From the NCBI GenBank assembly GCA_025464425.1, contig JAODGV010000044.1, forward strand, positions 1-14,308: a DNA stretch of 14,308 nucleotides, given 5' to 3'. The position numbers and the translations under genes were made by a program. Below, piece after piece: positions 7,129-14,308 of the stretch. The stretch's first letter is position 1. Each line of letters begins with the position of its first letter. Origin of the DNA: Methanosarcinales archaeon. Lineage in GTDB: Archaea > Halobacteriota > Syntropharchaeia > Alkanophagales > Methanospirareceae. The notes under the pieces were generated by a model. That model was not told the DNA's origin. It saw only the letters and a list, made by a program, of their open reading frames with translations, and did not search any database.

Positions 7129-7192
7129 AATTAAAGTTATCACTCACGCAACCAAAAAAGAATTTTGTTATTCCAGAGCTTTCTTTTATGAT

Positions 7193-8629
7193 ATGGCTGG
7201 AGAGGATGCGATAAGAAGAGCTATGGATTTTGTGCTATCAGCGGGTGCCAGATACGCGGATATTCGGCTGGAACGCAGCTATGCCACGGTTATCGAATTT
7301 AAGGACGGTGTATTCCGCGAGATGAGTTATGGTATTGATCATGGTGCTGGTGTTCGTGTACTGTACAGCAATTCGTGGGGCTTCTCATCATCGAACGAAC
7401 TGTCTCTGATGGAGCTCTTCGAGGACGCATTCAAAATCGGGCGAGCACTGTCATCGCATGAAAAACGGTCTGAGCCCATAACTCTCGCAGATGCACCGGC
7501 AGTAAAAGAGCATTTCAGGCTGAAAACACGTATTGAGCCCGCGGATGTGAGCATGAGCGAGAAGAAGGAGATGGTAAAAGCGGCATACAGGGCAGCGAAA
7601 GAGTACTCAACGCAGATAAAAGGGGTCACCATATCCTATGTTGATGGTTACGGTGAGCGGATATATGCGAACTCAGATGGTAGCTACATAGTGGAGGTGT
7701 TACCATCAGTCTTCATGCGTGTACACGTGGTGGCGAAACGTGGCAACATTCTGCAGGAGGGCAGGGAGACCACGGGTGCAGTTGGTGGCTTTGAAGTGGT
7801 GAAAGATGCGGCTCCAGATGCGATAGCGGTAAAAGCTGCGGATAAAGCTGTCAGACTGCTTGATGCGGAACTGCCGCCCGCGGGTGAGTTCCCTGTCATC
7901 ATGGATCCCAGGCTAAGTGGAGTGTTCATGCATGAAGCACTCGGTCATGCCGCGGAGGCGGATCATGTGCTCTATGGAGAATCCATATTGAGAGGCAAAC
8001 TGGGCGAGGCTATAGCGTATGAGGGTCTTACGATTGCAGATGATCCGACGATTGAAGCGTCGCATGGCTATTATAGATACGATGACGAGGGTGTTCCTGC
8101 GCACCGTACGGAAGTGATAAGAGATGGTGTGCTCGTATCATTCCTGCATACCCGTGAGACTGCCGGCAGATTAAATACCGTGCCGACCGCGAACGCCCGT
8201 GCTTCAAACTATTCTGAGATACCGCTGGTAAGAATGAGCAATACGATAATCGAGCCCGGAGATTGTGCGTTTGAGGAGATGCGGGAGGATATATCATACG
8301 GTATTTATGCGATGGGCATGCGAGGGGGTCAGGTAGATACGGTAAGAGGCGAGTTTCAGTTCAGTGCGGAGGAGGCGTTCCTGATAGAAAACGGTGAGCT
8401 TAAAAGGAGATTGAAGAATATATCGCTATCAGGGCGCACACTTGATGTGTTGAAGAGCATAGAAGCACTGGGTAAGACCAAAAGGAAGGGGTCTATCGGC
8501 TTCTGCGGTAAAGAGGGTCAGGAAGTCCCGGTTTCTGAATATGCACCTCACATACGTGTAAGGAAGATACTGGTGGGGGGTGGCGCCATGCCAGCCACTT
8601 CAGCTACTCACGTTCCTTCACATAGATGA
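7193..8629 (+). CDS. tldD: TldD-like metalloprotease
   Basis: A 478-residue TldD/PmbA (peptidase U62) family protein. Such proteins normally act as a TldD-TldE heterodimer that degrades unfolded or modified peptides in the cytoplasm; TldD supplies the zinc site. The HExxxH motif is H247-E248-ALG-H252 within FMHEALGHAAEAD. Other family blocks are GAGVRVLYSNSWGFSSSN near residues 50-67 and TVRGEFQFSAEEAFLIENGE near 383-402. The ATG at 7193 gives MAGEDAIRRAMDFVLSAG, matching the usual N-terminus; an in-frame ATG at 7058 would read into the fen gene and is not likely. The last 15 residues after VGGG extend beyond the usual family end and overlap the end of mmp3 on the other strand by 26 bases. 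No tldE partner is in this window. Confidence 0.93.
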   Translation: MAGEDAIRRAMDFVLSAGARYADIRLERSYATVIEFKDGVFREMSYGIDHGAGVRVLYSNSWGFSSSNELSLMELFEDAFKIGRALSSHEKRSEPITLADAPAVKEHFRLKTRIEPADVSMSEKKEMVKAAYRAAKEYSTQIKGVTISYVDGYGERIYANSDGSYIVEVLPSVFMRVHVVAKRGNILQEGRETTGAVGGFEVVKDAAPDAIAVKAADKAVRLLDAELPPAGEFPVIMDPRLSGVFMHEALGHAAEADHVLYGESILRGKLGEAIAYEGLTIADDPTIEASHGYYRYDDEGVPAHRTEVIRDGVLVSFLHTRETAGRLNTVPTANARASNYSEIPLVRMSNTIIEPGDCAFEEMREDISYGIYAMGMRGGQVDTVRGEFQFSAEEAFLIENGELKRRLKNISLSGRTLDVLKSIEALGKTKRKGSIGFCGKEGQEVPVSEYAPHIRVRKILVGGGAMPATSATHVPSHR

Positions 8630-10133
8630 CGTCACCTTCTTTCAGCCTGTTGAGCCGTTCAATGGTATGAGGTGAGAATGCGAGTGCGAGATTGGCGCCA
8701 TCAAAGCTCTCACCCGTCGGTCCATATCTCTCACTGTCATCCAGCCGAACACCCATGAGCCCCCTGTTTGACCTTGACATGTTCGTAACGCCCAGAACGC
8801 CCCGCTCCACCATGTCCTTCGGCAGGTTCTCGGGCACCAGCGTACCCGCTTCTTCAGCACTGCCCTCGAAGAGCACTATCATGCCTGGTACAACGAAATG
8901 CACCTTCAAATGCCCTATTGGGCGATTGATCAGTCCTGTGAGCTTCTTGAAGTACCATACCGTCCTGGGCGCTTTATCATAGAATAATTCCACTTCATAC
9001 ACGTCCTCAGCCTCCACTCCCATGGTTCGCACCGTGCCTCTATCAATGATCTCCATGGTCAGCTCTGGCTTCTGATCCACAACGATCGCATCATCATCGC
9101 AATTCCCCTCCCTGACCTGCTCTATATTCTCCGCGGCGAAGAAATCCTCGGCTTCTTTCTGGGTCTTACCCACCACCATCATCCACTTCGGCTCGGTCTC
9201 TATGAGTATCGTATCGTCCTGATGTGAATATTCAAACAGGTCACCGCCCTGAACCACCACGCCGAAGACGTTATGTGCGGGGTTCGGTAACCTGTTATCC
9301 TTGTACAGGAATATCTTACCACGTTCTGTACCGGAATTTCGTGCGGTTAAACAGTACTTCGACCTGTATGCGAGGTTCTCAGGCGGTAAACTGAGCCCCT
9401 TCAGTGATCCCGACGCCACATACGTATTCGCAAAATCATCAACATGAATGACACCGCGATAGGTGAGCGAGAAGAAATGCTCGCTCGACATCGGCGCTTC
9501 CCTGAATAATTTTATCTTCGCGAAGGTGAATATCTCCTGCCCCTCCTCTATACTGGTATTCATATCCGCGGTAACAAACCCCACTCGCTCCGCTTTCGTT
9601 ACTATCGGATGTATCTCCTCTATCCTCTCACCTTCATCCAGGCGTGTAATTATGCTCCGCCCGCGAGTTAACCGCCCAATAACCGCATCTTCGGCAGTGC
9701 CATAAGCAGCCGTATGCTCCTGCTTGCTTATCATCAGGTAGCACATCCCGGGGTCAAACCCGCCGAACCCGAGGAAGACATCCCACTTCTTATACGTGTG
9801 TTCGTTCCTGTCCACGCTTAAATCGGTCTGTATAGGTCCGATAGCGATGACATTCTCGGTCTTCCATGCTATTATACCACCATTGAACCTCTTATATTCG
9901 CTGAGGAATAAAGACAGAGCAGGACTGCCTGCCGCTTCCTCTTTTGTTATTTTTATTCTCGCATATCCTCGTTCGAGTTTCACCTCAAATTCATTCTTCA
10001 ATTCCCGCTCCGCCTTTTCAGAAACTACAGCAACCACACAACCCTGTCTGTAAGGACCCTTAAGCTCCTCTATGATTTCACCCAAACTCTTACTCTCGAC
10101 TTCCTGATCCTCACCATTGAATTTGATTCTCAT
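8604..10133 (-). CDS. mmp3: Methanogenesis marker protein 3 (UPF0288)
   Basis: A 509-residue protein of the marker family found in archaea that carry methyl-coenzyme M reductase. I recognise the family from several blocks: an N-terminal ubiquitin/ThiS-like stretch (MRIKFNGEDQEVE with LGEIIEEL), FGGFDPGMCYLM (123-134), a cyclophilin-like segment RGKIFLYKDNRLPNPAHNVF (271-290) followed by GVVVQGGDLFEY, and GVLGVTNMSRSNRGLMGVRL (445-464) with GPTGESFDG. Members of the marker set have been linked to ATP-dependent activation of MCR; I recall Mmp3 in that complex but cannot verify it here. Cysteines are at 32, 131, 261 and 345. The ATG at 10133 is supported by a box 27-28 bases upstream. It is transcribed alone, convergent with tldD; no mcr, mmp7 or mmp17 genes are adjacent. 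Confidence 0.9.
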   Translation of the reverse strand: MRIKFNGEDQEVESKSLGEIIEELKGPYRQGCVVAVVSEKAERELKNEFEVKLERGYARIKITKEEAAGSPALSLFLSEYKRFNGGIIAWKTENVIAIGPIQTDLSVDRNEHTYKKWDVFLGFGGFDPGMCYLMISKQEHTAAYGTAEDAVIGRLTRGRSIITRLDEGERIEEIHPIVTKAERVGFVTADMNTSIEEGQEIFTFAKIKLFREAPMSSEHFFSLTYRGVIHVDDFANTYVASGSLKGLSLPPENLAYRSKYCLTARNSGTERGKIFLYKDNRLPNPAHNVFGVVVQGGDLFEYSHQDDTILIETEPKWMMVVGKTQKEAEDFFAAENIEQVREGNCDDDAIVVDQKPELTMEIIDRGTVRTMGVEAEDVYEVELFYDKAPRTVWYFKKLTGLINRPIGHLKVHFVVPGMIVLFEGSAEEAGTLVPENLPKDMVERGVLGVTNMSRSNRGLMGVRLDDSERYGPTGESFDGANLALAFSPHTIERLNRLKEGDVIYVKERE

Positions 10134-10156
10134 ATTGTTTAATTTAAACCTATATT

Positions 10157-10164
10157 CTTAAAAG
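10157..10164 (-). promoter_or_regulatory. TATA box of mmp3, leaderless spacing
   Basis: Read on the minus strand this is CTTTTAAG preceded by an A-rich BRE-like run, centred 27-28 bases before the mmp3 ATG at 10133. The spacing implies transcription starts at the ATG; no Shine-Dalgarno sequence lies between. Confidence 0.5.
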
Positions 10165-10198
10165 TTTTTTCTCTTTTGTGCTGTGTTAACGATTGCTG

Positions 10199-11314
10199 TT
10201 ATCTTCTTACCACTATTGTCACGATATCACCATCAGCGAGTACATGAGATAGTCCCACACGCTGACCCGGATGCCGGGCAGAACGCCCCCAGACACGGGC
10301 ATAGCGGAATTTAGCAATGAAATCGCGATGAATCGCGGCACAGACATCAGCAATGGTGGATTCCCGTCTCAGTACCAGCGGGTTTTCCATATCCGGCGTA
10401 CCGCCCTGCGGTCTCATGTATATCTGTATGAAGCCCAGCGTGTCGTAGATACGCTCTTTCAGTGCTTCGAGATTGATATCATGTTCAGCAGAGATGAATA
10501 TCGCGTCAGGAAAGCGTTTCCTGAGCGATTCGAGCATAAACGGCTCTACAAGCTCGGTCTTGTTCAGTACGGTGATGGCATCAATATATCTACGATTGCC
10601 AGTAACAGCATCTATGAACTGCTCAATGGTGAGTCCTTCCTCTCTTATGAGAACCTCTGCATTGTGTATTTTGTATTCCATCAGCACTGCTCGAATAAGA
10701 GCATCATCTATATCGTGCTTCACCGTGCTCTCTATCTTTATCCCGCCCCGAGCCAATTTGCGTATGCTCACGTCAGGTGCTCGCGCATTTACACGAATAC
10801 CCGCATTATACAGCTCCTCCAGGAGTATTTCATACTGTTTCGGGGCATCATGAGCCGCATCGAGCACAATGAGTATCAAATCAGCATTCCTCAACGCAGA
10901 GAGCACTTCTCTCCCCCTGCCACGACCGTAAGAAGCGCCGGGTATCAGCCCTGGCACATCCAGTATCTGGATGCGTGTGCCCCTGTAATGTAGCATACCG
11001 GGAATGACTTTAAGGGTTGTGAAGTCATAAGAGGCGACCTCGGCACTGGCATTTGTGAGGCGATTGAGCAGAGTGGACTTACCGACCGAGGGATAACCAA
11101 CCATGGCGACAGTGGCATCTCCTGATCTCTTCACATCAAATCCCGCACCTGTTCTCCGTCCCCCTGCGGTCGAATGTGCTTTGAGTTTACTCTCTCTCAA
11201 TCGTGCCAGCTTCGCCTTCAACCGCCCGATATGATGCGACGTTGCCTTGTTGTATGGCGTATTTCTGATTTCCTCCTCAATACGCTTTATTTCCTCCTCT
11301 ATGTCAGCGCTCAT
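10199..11314 (-). CDS. DRG/Rbg-family GTPase with TGS domain
   Basis: A 371-residue Obg-superfamily GTPase of the DRG type, associated with ribosomes and translation. The N-terminal helices include NTPYNKATSHHIGRLKAKLA (18-37), the classic DRG segment. G1 is GYPSVGKST at 73-81, G3 is DVPGLIPGAS at 119-128, G4 is NKTE at 251-254 and G5 is SAE at 275-277. A helical insert (about 165-245) splits the G domain, as in other DRG proteins. The TGS domain covers about 297-371. G4 usually reads NKxD, so glutamate here is unusual. AGGTGA, four bases before the ATG, lies inside the end of the Clp1-like gene, and only one base separates the two frames, so translation is coupled. Confidence 0.93.
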   Translation of the reverse strand: MSADIEEEIKRIEEEIRNTPYNKATSHHIGRLKAKLARLRESKLKAHSTAGGRRTGAGFDVKRSGDATVAMVGYPSVGKSTLLNRLTNASAEVASYDFTTLKVIPGMLHYRGTRIQILDVPGLIPGASYGRGRGREVLSALRNADLILIVLDAAHDAPKQYEILLEELYNAGIRVNARAPDVSIRKLARGGIKIESTVKHDIDDALIRAVLMEYKIHNAEVLIREEGLTIEQFIDAVTGNRRYIDAITVLNKTELVEPFMLESLRKRFPDAIFISAEHDINLEALKERIYDTLGFIQIYMRPQGGTPDMENPLVLRRESTIADVCAAIHRDFIAKFRYARVWGRSARHPGQRVGLSHVLADGDIVTIVVRR

Positions 11315-11315
11315 T

Positions 11316-12194
11316 TCACCTCTGCTCTTCGTACTGTTCGGTCAGTTTAACCCGAGCGGGTTTTATTCTGCTCACGGGTTCTTCAACCGGCGTGAATATC
11401 TCCACCGAGTCTTCGTTCACACTCCGGAGTATTCCAATGCCAAGGCATGAACCGTTATTGTTATTACCGAAGAGCCCGACAAGAGTACCGACTTCTGGCT
11501 GACCCTCTATAATAATCGCGGATGCAAAACTACGATATCGCGCATTTCTGAAATATCGCCGGTATGATGCGGTACGCATTCGCCGCCGGTCATTTCTTGT
11601 CCTCTGTACCACACGTTCGTCAACCCGCAACCTGAGTAGAGATAAGTTACCGCCCAGCCGCTGGATTATCTCTGACAGTTCGCTATCACGCTCGATGGCA
11701 ATGATGAGTGCTGGTTGAACAGTGGCTATCTCTCGTAATTTGAAGTTACATGCTTCTTCGCCCTCTACCCAGCCGGTTGAGTCAACGAGTATGATATCCG
11801 GGTTGAGCGCTTTAGCATCGCGCACCGCAGCAGCTATGCCATGCAAACATGCTTCAATACAGCTGGCGGGAGAGGTATCACCGGCGAAATAAAGCTTACG
11901 GGGTGGTATCTCATACAGTTTTCGTATTCGCCCGCCGTCTTTTCCCATACCCATACCCATACCCATGCCCATACCCATACCGATACAGCATGGTGGACCG
12001 ATGTCGCTCTGACCTATATCTGCATCTATTATCGCCACCTTCTGGTTATGGACACAGCACATGTTCGCTATTCTGGTCACCGTATGGGTCTTTCCCACAT
12101 CAGTACAGCCGAGCATATAAATGAGCGGCTGGTGTGTCCTGTTAAGTATGTCAAGCACCGCTCGTACAGCGATATCACTATCTGTTATCCCCAT
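11316..12194 (-). CDS. Clp1/Grc3-type polynucleotide 5'-kinase-like ATPase
   Basis: A 292-residue P-loop protein resembling the Clp1/Grc3/NOL9 group, which phosphorylates RNA 5' hydroxyl ends in tRNA or rRNA processing. Walker A is GCTDVGKTHT at 29-38; IDADIGQSDIGPP at about 55-67 is the diagnostic second motif; VDSTGWVEGEEA at about 141-152 holds the later motif. A run of Gly-Met pairs follows IGPPCC and comes from a hexanucleotide repeat in the DNA. The C-terminal part has a basic segment (TRNDRRRMRTASYRRYFRNA) and a small beta domain ending at EEPVSRIKPARVKL, as in archaeal homologues. ATG at 12194 gives MGITDSD; TATA-like sequence at 12212-12219 lies upstream. It is coupled to the DRG GTPase downstream. 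Kinase activity is inferred from family only. Confidence 0.85.
   Translation of the reverse strand: MGITDSDIAVRAVLDILNRTHQPLIYMLGCTDVGKTHTVTRIANMCCVHNQKVAIIDADIGQSDIGPPCCIGMGMGMGMGMGMGKDGGRIRKLYEIPPRKLYFAGDTSPASCIEACLHGIAAAVRDAKALNPDIILVDSTGWVEGEEACNFKLREIATVQPALIIAIERDSELSEIIQRLGGNLSLLRLRVDERVVQRTRNDRRRMRTASYRRYFRNARYRSFASAIIIEGQPEVGTLVGLFGNNNNGSCLGIGILRSVNEDSVEIFTPVEEPVSRIKPARVKLTEQYEEQR
11944..11985. repeat. Hexanucleotide microsatellite CCCATA, seven units, coding
   Basis: Seven tandem six-base units on the plus strand: CCCATA three times, CCCATG once, CCCATA twice, then CCGATA. Read on the minus strand they encode alternating Gly-Met or Gly-Ile inside the Clp1-like kinase just after IGPPCC. 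Because the unit is six bases, gain or loss keeps the frame. Confidence 0.95.
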
Positions 12195-12254
12195 TGCATC
12201 GTTTATAAACTATTATAAAAGCGGATAGATAGATAAAATTCCATTCCTGATTCA

Positions 12255-13226
12255 TCATATCAAATTCTGCCAGTCTCGCAGACCGAGAACGACCTCGAAC
12301 TCGCGAGCTGATAGCACAGGCACTTCCGCAGAGATATACTCTGCCAGGCGAGGACATGCCGTATTCACAAATGCATCCACACCATAACCGAGCAATCTCT
12401 CTTCTGTTATTTCATTCATCGCTATGAGATATGCTTTCCGCCCTCTCTCTATCGCACTATCCTTCAATCGCTTAGCTTCGCCCATATTAAACTGACCGCT
12501 CTTCATGCCTATGATAATTCCAACCGAAGTGGCATCAAACGCACGTGCAATTGCCATGTAACGCTTCTTTCGCTCTGCTTCCCCATCGAATATATTGAGC
12601 TGTGCTGTGAAAGGGTCAGCAGCAACCACTCGTCTGCCGGTATATAATGCGAGCCCGGTGGGATGGAAACTGCCGGAGCCGATGAAAAGGATCTCATCAC
12701 AGGGTAGAGCAGCAGCAGAGAAATCGCAGCCCAGTACCTGCCCATCATACATCAGTCGGGATGATCTCCCGGTTTCGGCTTTCTTACCGTGCCGTGCGAG
12801 TATGGATTTCGCTTCGCTCAGCTGATGTACATGCTGCAATGTGCTCACCACACATACTCTCTCGCCTGCAAGTTCTTCCACCGCTTTCTCCACCACCGGT
12901 TTCACATCCACTTCACTCCTCAGCTCTATGTAGCATACCTTCCTCATATCACTGTGAGAGAGGCAAGTTTTGAAGTACGCGGTATGCCCGAAATGGAACA
13001 ATACATCAACAACATTCAGCAGTCCAGTATCAATATCGCAAGCGCCATAGCATGAACTGCCAGAGATAATAACCTCCACACCAGTTCTCTCAGTGATAAT
13101 CCCAGCGAGCTCGGTCGCTACGGACCTGACACCCTCAGGCAGTTGGATACCCACACATTTCGCATTACCTGTCTTTATATGCTCTTCTATTCGCTCTAAT
13201 TCGAAGTCATACGTGAATTTTATCAT
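12255..13226 (-). CDS. dph2: Diphthamide synthase Dph2, archaeal (2-(3-amino-3-carboxypropyl)histidine synthase)
   Basis: First enzyme of diphthamide biosynthesis: a non-canonical radical SAM enzyme that transfers the 3-amino-3-carboxypropyl group of SAM to a histidine of elongation factor 2. The three cluster-binding cysteines, one per domain, are C59 (SGSSCYGACDID), C167 (QVLGCDFSAA) and C291 (FVNTACPRLA); this spacing closely follows the characterised archaeal homodimeric enzyme. Other marks are VGIQLPEG at 25-32, FHFGHTAYF at 77-85 and FIGSGSFHPTGLAL at 181-194. Length of 323 residues is typical. ATG at 13226; a TATA-like CTTATAATG on the minus strand at 13266-13274 would give a leader of about 18 bases. 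It precedes, by 60 bases, the Clp1-like and DRG genes, so three translation- or RNA-related genes lie together. Confidence 0.95.
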   Translation of the reverse strand: MIKFTYDFELERIEEHIKTGNAKCVGIQLPEGVRSVATELAGIITERTGVEVIISGSSCYGACDIDTGLLNVVDVLFHFGHTAYFKTCLSHSDMRKVCYIELRSEVDVKPVVEKAVEELAGERVCVVSTLQHVHQLSEAKSILARHGKKAETGRSSRLMYDGQVLGCDFSAAALPCDEILFIGSGSFHPTGLALYTGRRVVAADPFTAQLNIFDGEAERKKRYMAIARAFDATSVGIIIGMKSGQFNMGEAKRLKDSAIERGRKAYLIAMNEITEERLLGYGVDAFVNTACPRLAEYISAEVPVLSAREFEVVLGLRDWQNLI

Positions 13227-13312
13227 CTGATCTCTGTGTCATATAAGACATTTCATGATAGAAAACATTATAAGAAGGTGACGTAGATGTAGAGACAACA
13301 TTCCGCAATTGC

Positions 13313-14071
13313 TCACTTCAGCCTCCTCGTGTGGATACCGCACTCTCCTCCACACTTACTCGTGCCTTCCCAGCGACCTTCTCGCTCATCCTGCCAATCG
13401 TATACGGGCACGGTGCAAGGTTCACAACCAAGCGACCTAATCCGCCTGCCATCCGGGAAAACCATGTTATACCATGGATGCAACTCTATACCTTTTGCCG
13501 CGAGATACGCCCGTACCTCATCTTCAGTCCAGTTTAATATAGGATTCACCTTCAACAAGCCACGGAATTCTATCTCCCTGTAATCCTTCCTCGTCCTGCC
13601 TTCTGTATTCCTCAGCCCACAAATCCATGCATCGAGGTTCTTAACCGCCTCTTTCGCTGGTTCTACCTTCAATAATTCACAGCATCTATCAGGTTCAACT
13701 TCGTATATCTTCTTCCCATAAACCGTTTCCACTTCGGTACATTCCCTCTCAAATCTTTCCGTGGGCAGCAGCTTTACTTCTATCCCGTTCTCTTTCAGTA
13801 CCTGCGGGACTTCACTCGCTACCATATACACCTTCACATTCAGGTTTAGCAACTTGTTCATCCTCACCAGATATTCAAATGTCTCCTTCGGCTTGAAAAC
13901 GGTCATTATCGAAAACACGTTGATCGATGGATGAACTTCTCGCGCAAGGAGTACTGTTGCCATGCTGTCCTTCCCGAAAGAACAGGCAACTGCTATCCGC
14001 CGGCAGGTTCTCACCACATCAGCTATGATTTTCTTTGAGTGTGCTACCTTATCCAGCATTTTTTTATACAT
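13313..14071 (-). CDS. cysH: CysH-type APS/PAPS reductase with [4Fe-4S] cysteine set
   Basis: A 252-residue PAPS-reductase-family protein (N-type PP-loop fold). The nucleotide loop is SFGKDSM at 31-37. It has the paired cysteines C130-C131 (PDRCCELLKVEP), the later CxxC at C216 and C219 (LGCEPCT), and the C-terminal ECGIH at 243-247 with C244 as the expected catalytic nucleophile. That set (CC plus CxxC plus ECG(I/L)H) matches assimilatory adenylyl-sulfate reductases that carry a [4Fe-4S] cluster and release sulfite. WICGLRNTEGRTR (149-161) resembles the substrate-binding arginine region. Whether APS or PAPS is used cannot be told. First ATG is at 14071, with a second at 14059; a TATA box 27 bases before the first favours it. 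No ATP sulfurylase or sulfite reductase gene is in view. Confidence 0.86.
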   Translation of the reverse strand: MYKKMLDKVAHSKKIIADVVRTCRRIAVACSFGKDSMATVLLAREVHPSINVFSIMTVFKPKETFEYLVRMNKLLNLNVKVYMVASEVPQVLKENGIEVKLLPTERFERECTEVETVYGKKIYEVEPDRCCELLKVEPAKEAVKNLDAWICGLRNTEGRTRKDYREIEFRGLLKVNPILNWTEDEVRAYLAAKGIELHPWYNMVFPDGRRIRSLGCEPCTVPVYDWQDEREGRWEGTSKCGGECGIHTRRLK

Positions 14072-14308
14072 AAATGTTTATTTACCCGATGTGGTATTTA
14101 AGTTTTTCTATTTTTGACTATTAAATTATCTCATTGTATAATAACCAACATGAAAGAGTTTGAACGGTTATCTTTATATATGTAGCATGCCTATCTGGCA
14201 CCAGATGTTATATTATACTCTTTTTAAATAAGAGCTTTTTCAAATCCAAAAATCATATCCTCAGTAAGAATTAGGTAATGCACACTCTCCGTTAACGAGA
14301 TAGAACCT
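14072..14308. promoter_or_regulatory. AT-rich non-coding end region: cysH promoter, rightward TATA boxes and a palindrome
   Basis: No gene of its own is visible in these 237 bases; open frames are of about ten codons or fewer. For cysH, TTAAATA on the minus strand (14095-14101) is centred about 27 bases before the ATG at 14071, a leaderless layout. Pointing right are TTTATATA at 14173-14180 and TTTAAATA at 14223-14230. Between them ATCTGG-CA-CCAGAT (14193-14206) forms a perfect 6-base inverted repeat that falls where the first rightward transcript would start. It may belong to a gene or RNA beyond the edge. Confidence 0.5.

Noticed and set aside
7129..7143. GTG start at 7143 for FEN-1
   Set aside because: FEN-1 proteins start MG-x-x-(I/L)-x-x-(I/L)-L, matching the ATG at 7128; a free N-terminal region is important for the family.
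7058..7192. An earlier in-frame ATG adding 45 residues to TldD
   Set aside because: It would lie within the divergent fen coding region, and the family N-terminus matches the start at 7193.
8575..8580. Six-G run in tldD as a frameshift that created the longer C-terminus
   Set aside because: Shifting frame either way gives no nearby stop that restores the usual family end, so a genuine 3' overlap with mmp3 is preferred.
11841..12218. Plus-strand open frames encoding His-Thr or Pro-Tyr repeats
   Set aside because: The repeats are the opposite-strand reading of the CCCATA microsatellite; the minus strand carries the P-loop kinase motifs.

Overview
This is archaeal chromosomal DNA, very probably from an Mcr-containing euryarchaeon (a methanogen or an ANME/Syntropharchaeia-type relative). 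The signs are a methanogenesis marker protein 3 gene, archaeal FEN-1 with a PCNA-binding tail, archaeal Dph2, pantoate kinase (the archaeal CoA route), stand-alone diadenylate cyclase DacZ, a DRG-type GTPase, and archaeal TATA boxes, several placed as expected for leaderless mRNAs. No tRNA, rRNA, CRISPR array, transposase or phage gene is visible. Placing it in a specific clade such as ANME-1 is inference only.

Layout. Bases 1-1085 (minus) hold a GlmU-like sugar-1-phosphate nucleotidylyltransferase/acyltransferase cut by the left edge. Divergent from it are a 65-residue DUF2582-type winged helix protein and, one base later, a GT4 glycosyltransferase (1185-2628). After an AT-rich gap come a winged-helix regulator and a radical SAM enzyme (2819-4138). 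Convergent to these is pantoate kinase (4181-5070, minus), broken in this sequence by one missing base. Divergent from it is DacZ (5111-5689), followed by an unrecognised 116-residue protein (5793-6143) whose stop lies one base from the stop of FEN-1 (6145-7128, minus). TldD (7193-8629) runs divergent from FEN-1 and overlaps the end of mmp3 (8604-10133, minus). From there to 14071 everything is on the minus strand: a DRG-like GTPase and a Clp1/Grc3-like kinase (translationally coupled), Dph2, and a CysH-type APS/PAPS reductase. The last 237 bases are AT-rich, with promoter-like boxes and a 14-base palindrome.

How the genes fit together. Most are conserved housekeeping functions: sugar-nucleotide and polysaccharide synthesis, CoA synthesis, c-di-AMP signalling, DNA repair and replication, translation (diphthamide on EF-2, DRG GTPase, RNA 5'-end kinase), assimilatory sulfur reduction, and MCR maturation. 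I see no accessory island or defence system and no convincing new multi-gene system. The points most worth checking are the frame break in pantoate kinase, an in-frame hexanucleotide repeat growing inside the Clp1-like kinase, the two small winged-helix proteins beside a glycosyltransferase and an orphan radical SAM enzyme, and the CysH protein with a full iron-sulfur cysteine set in a likely methane-metabolising archaeon.
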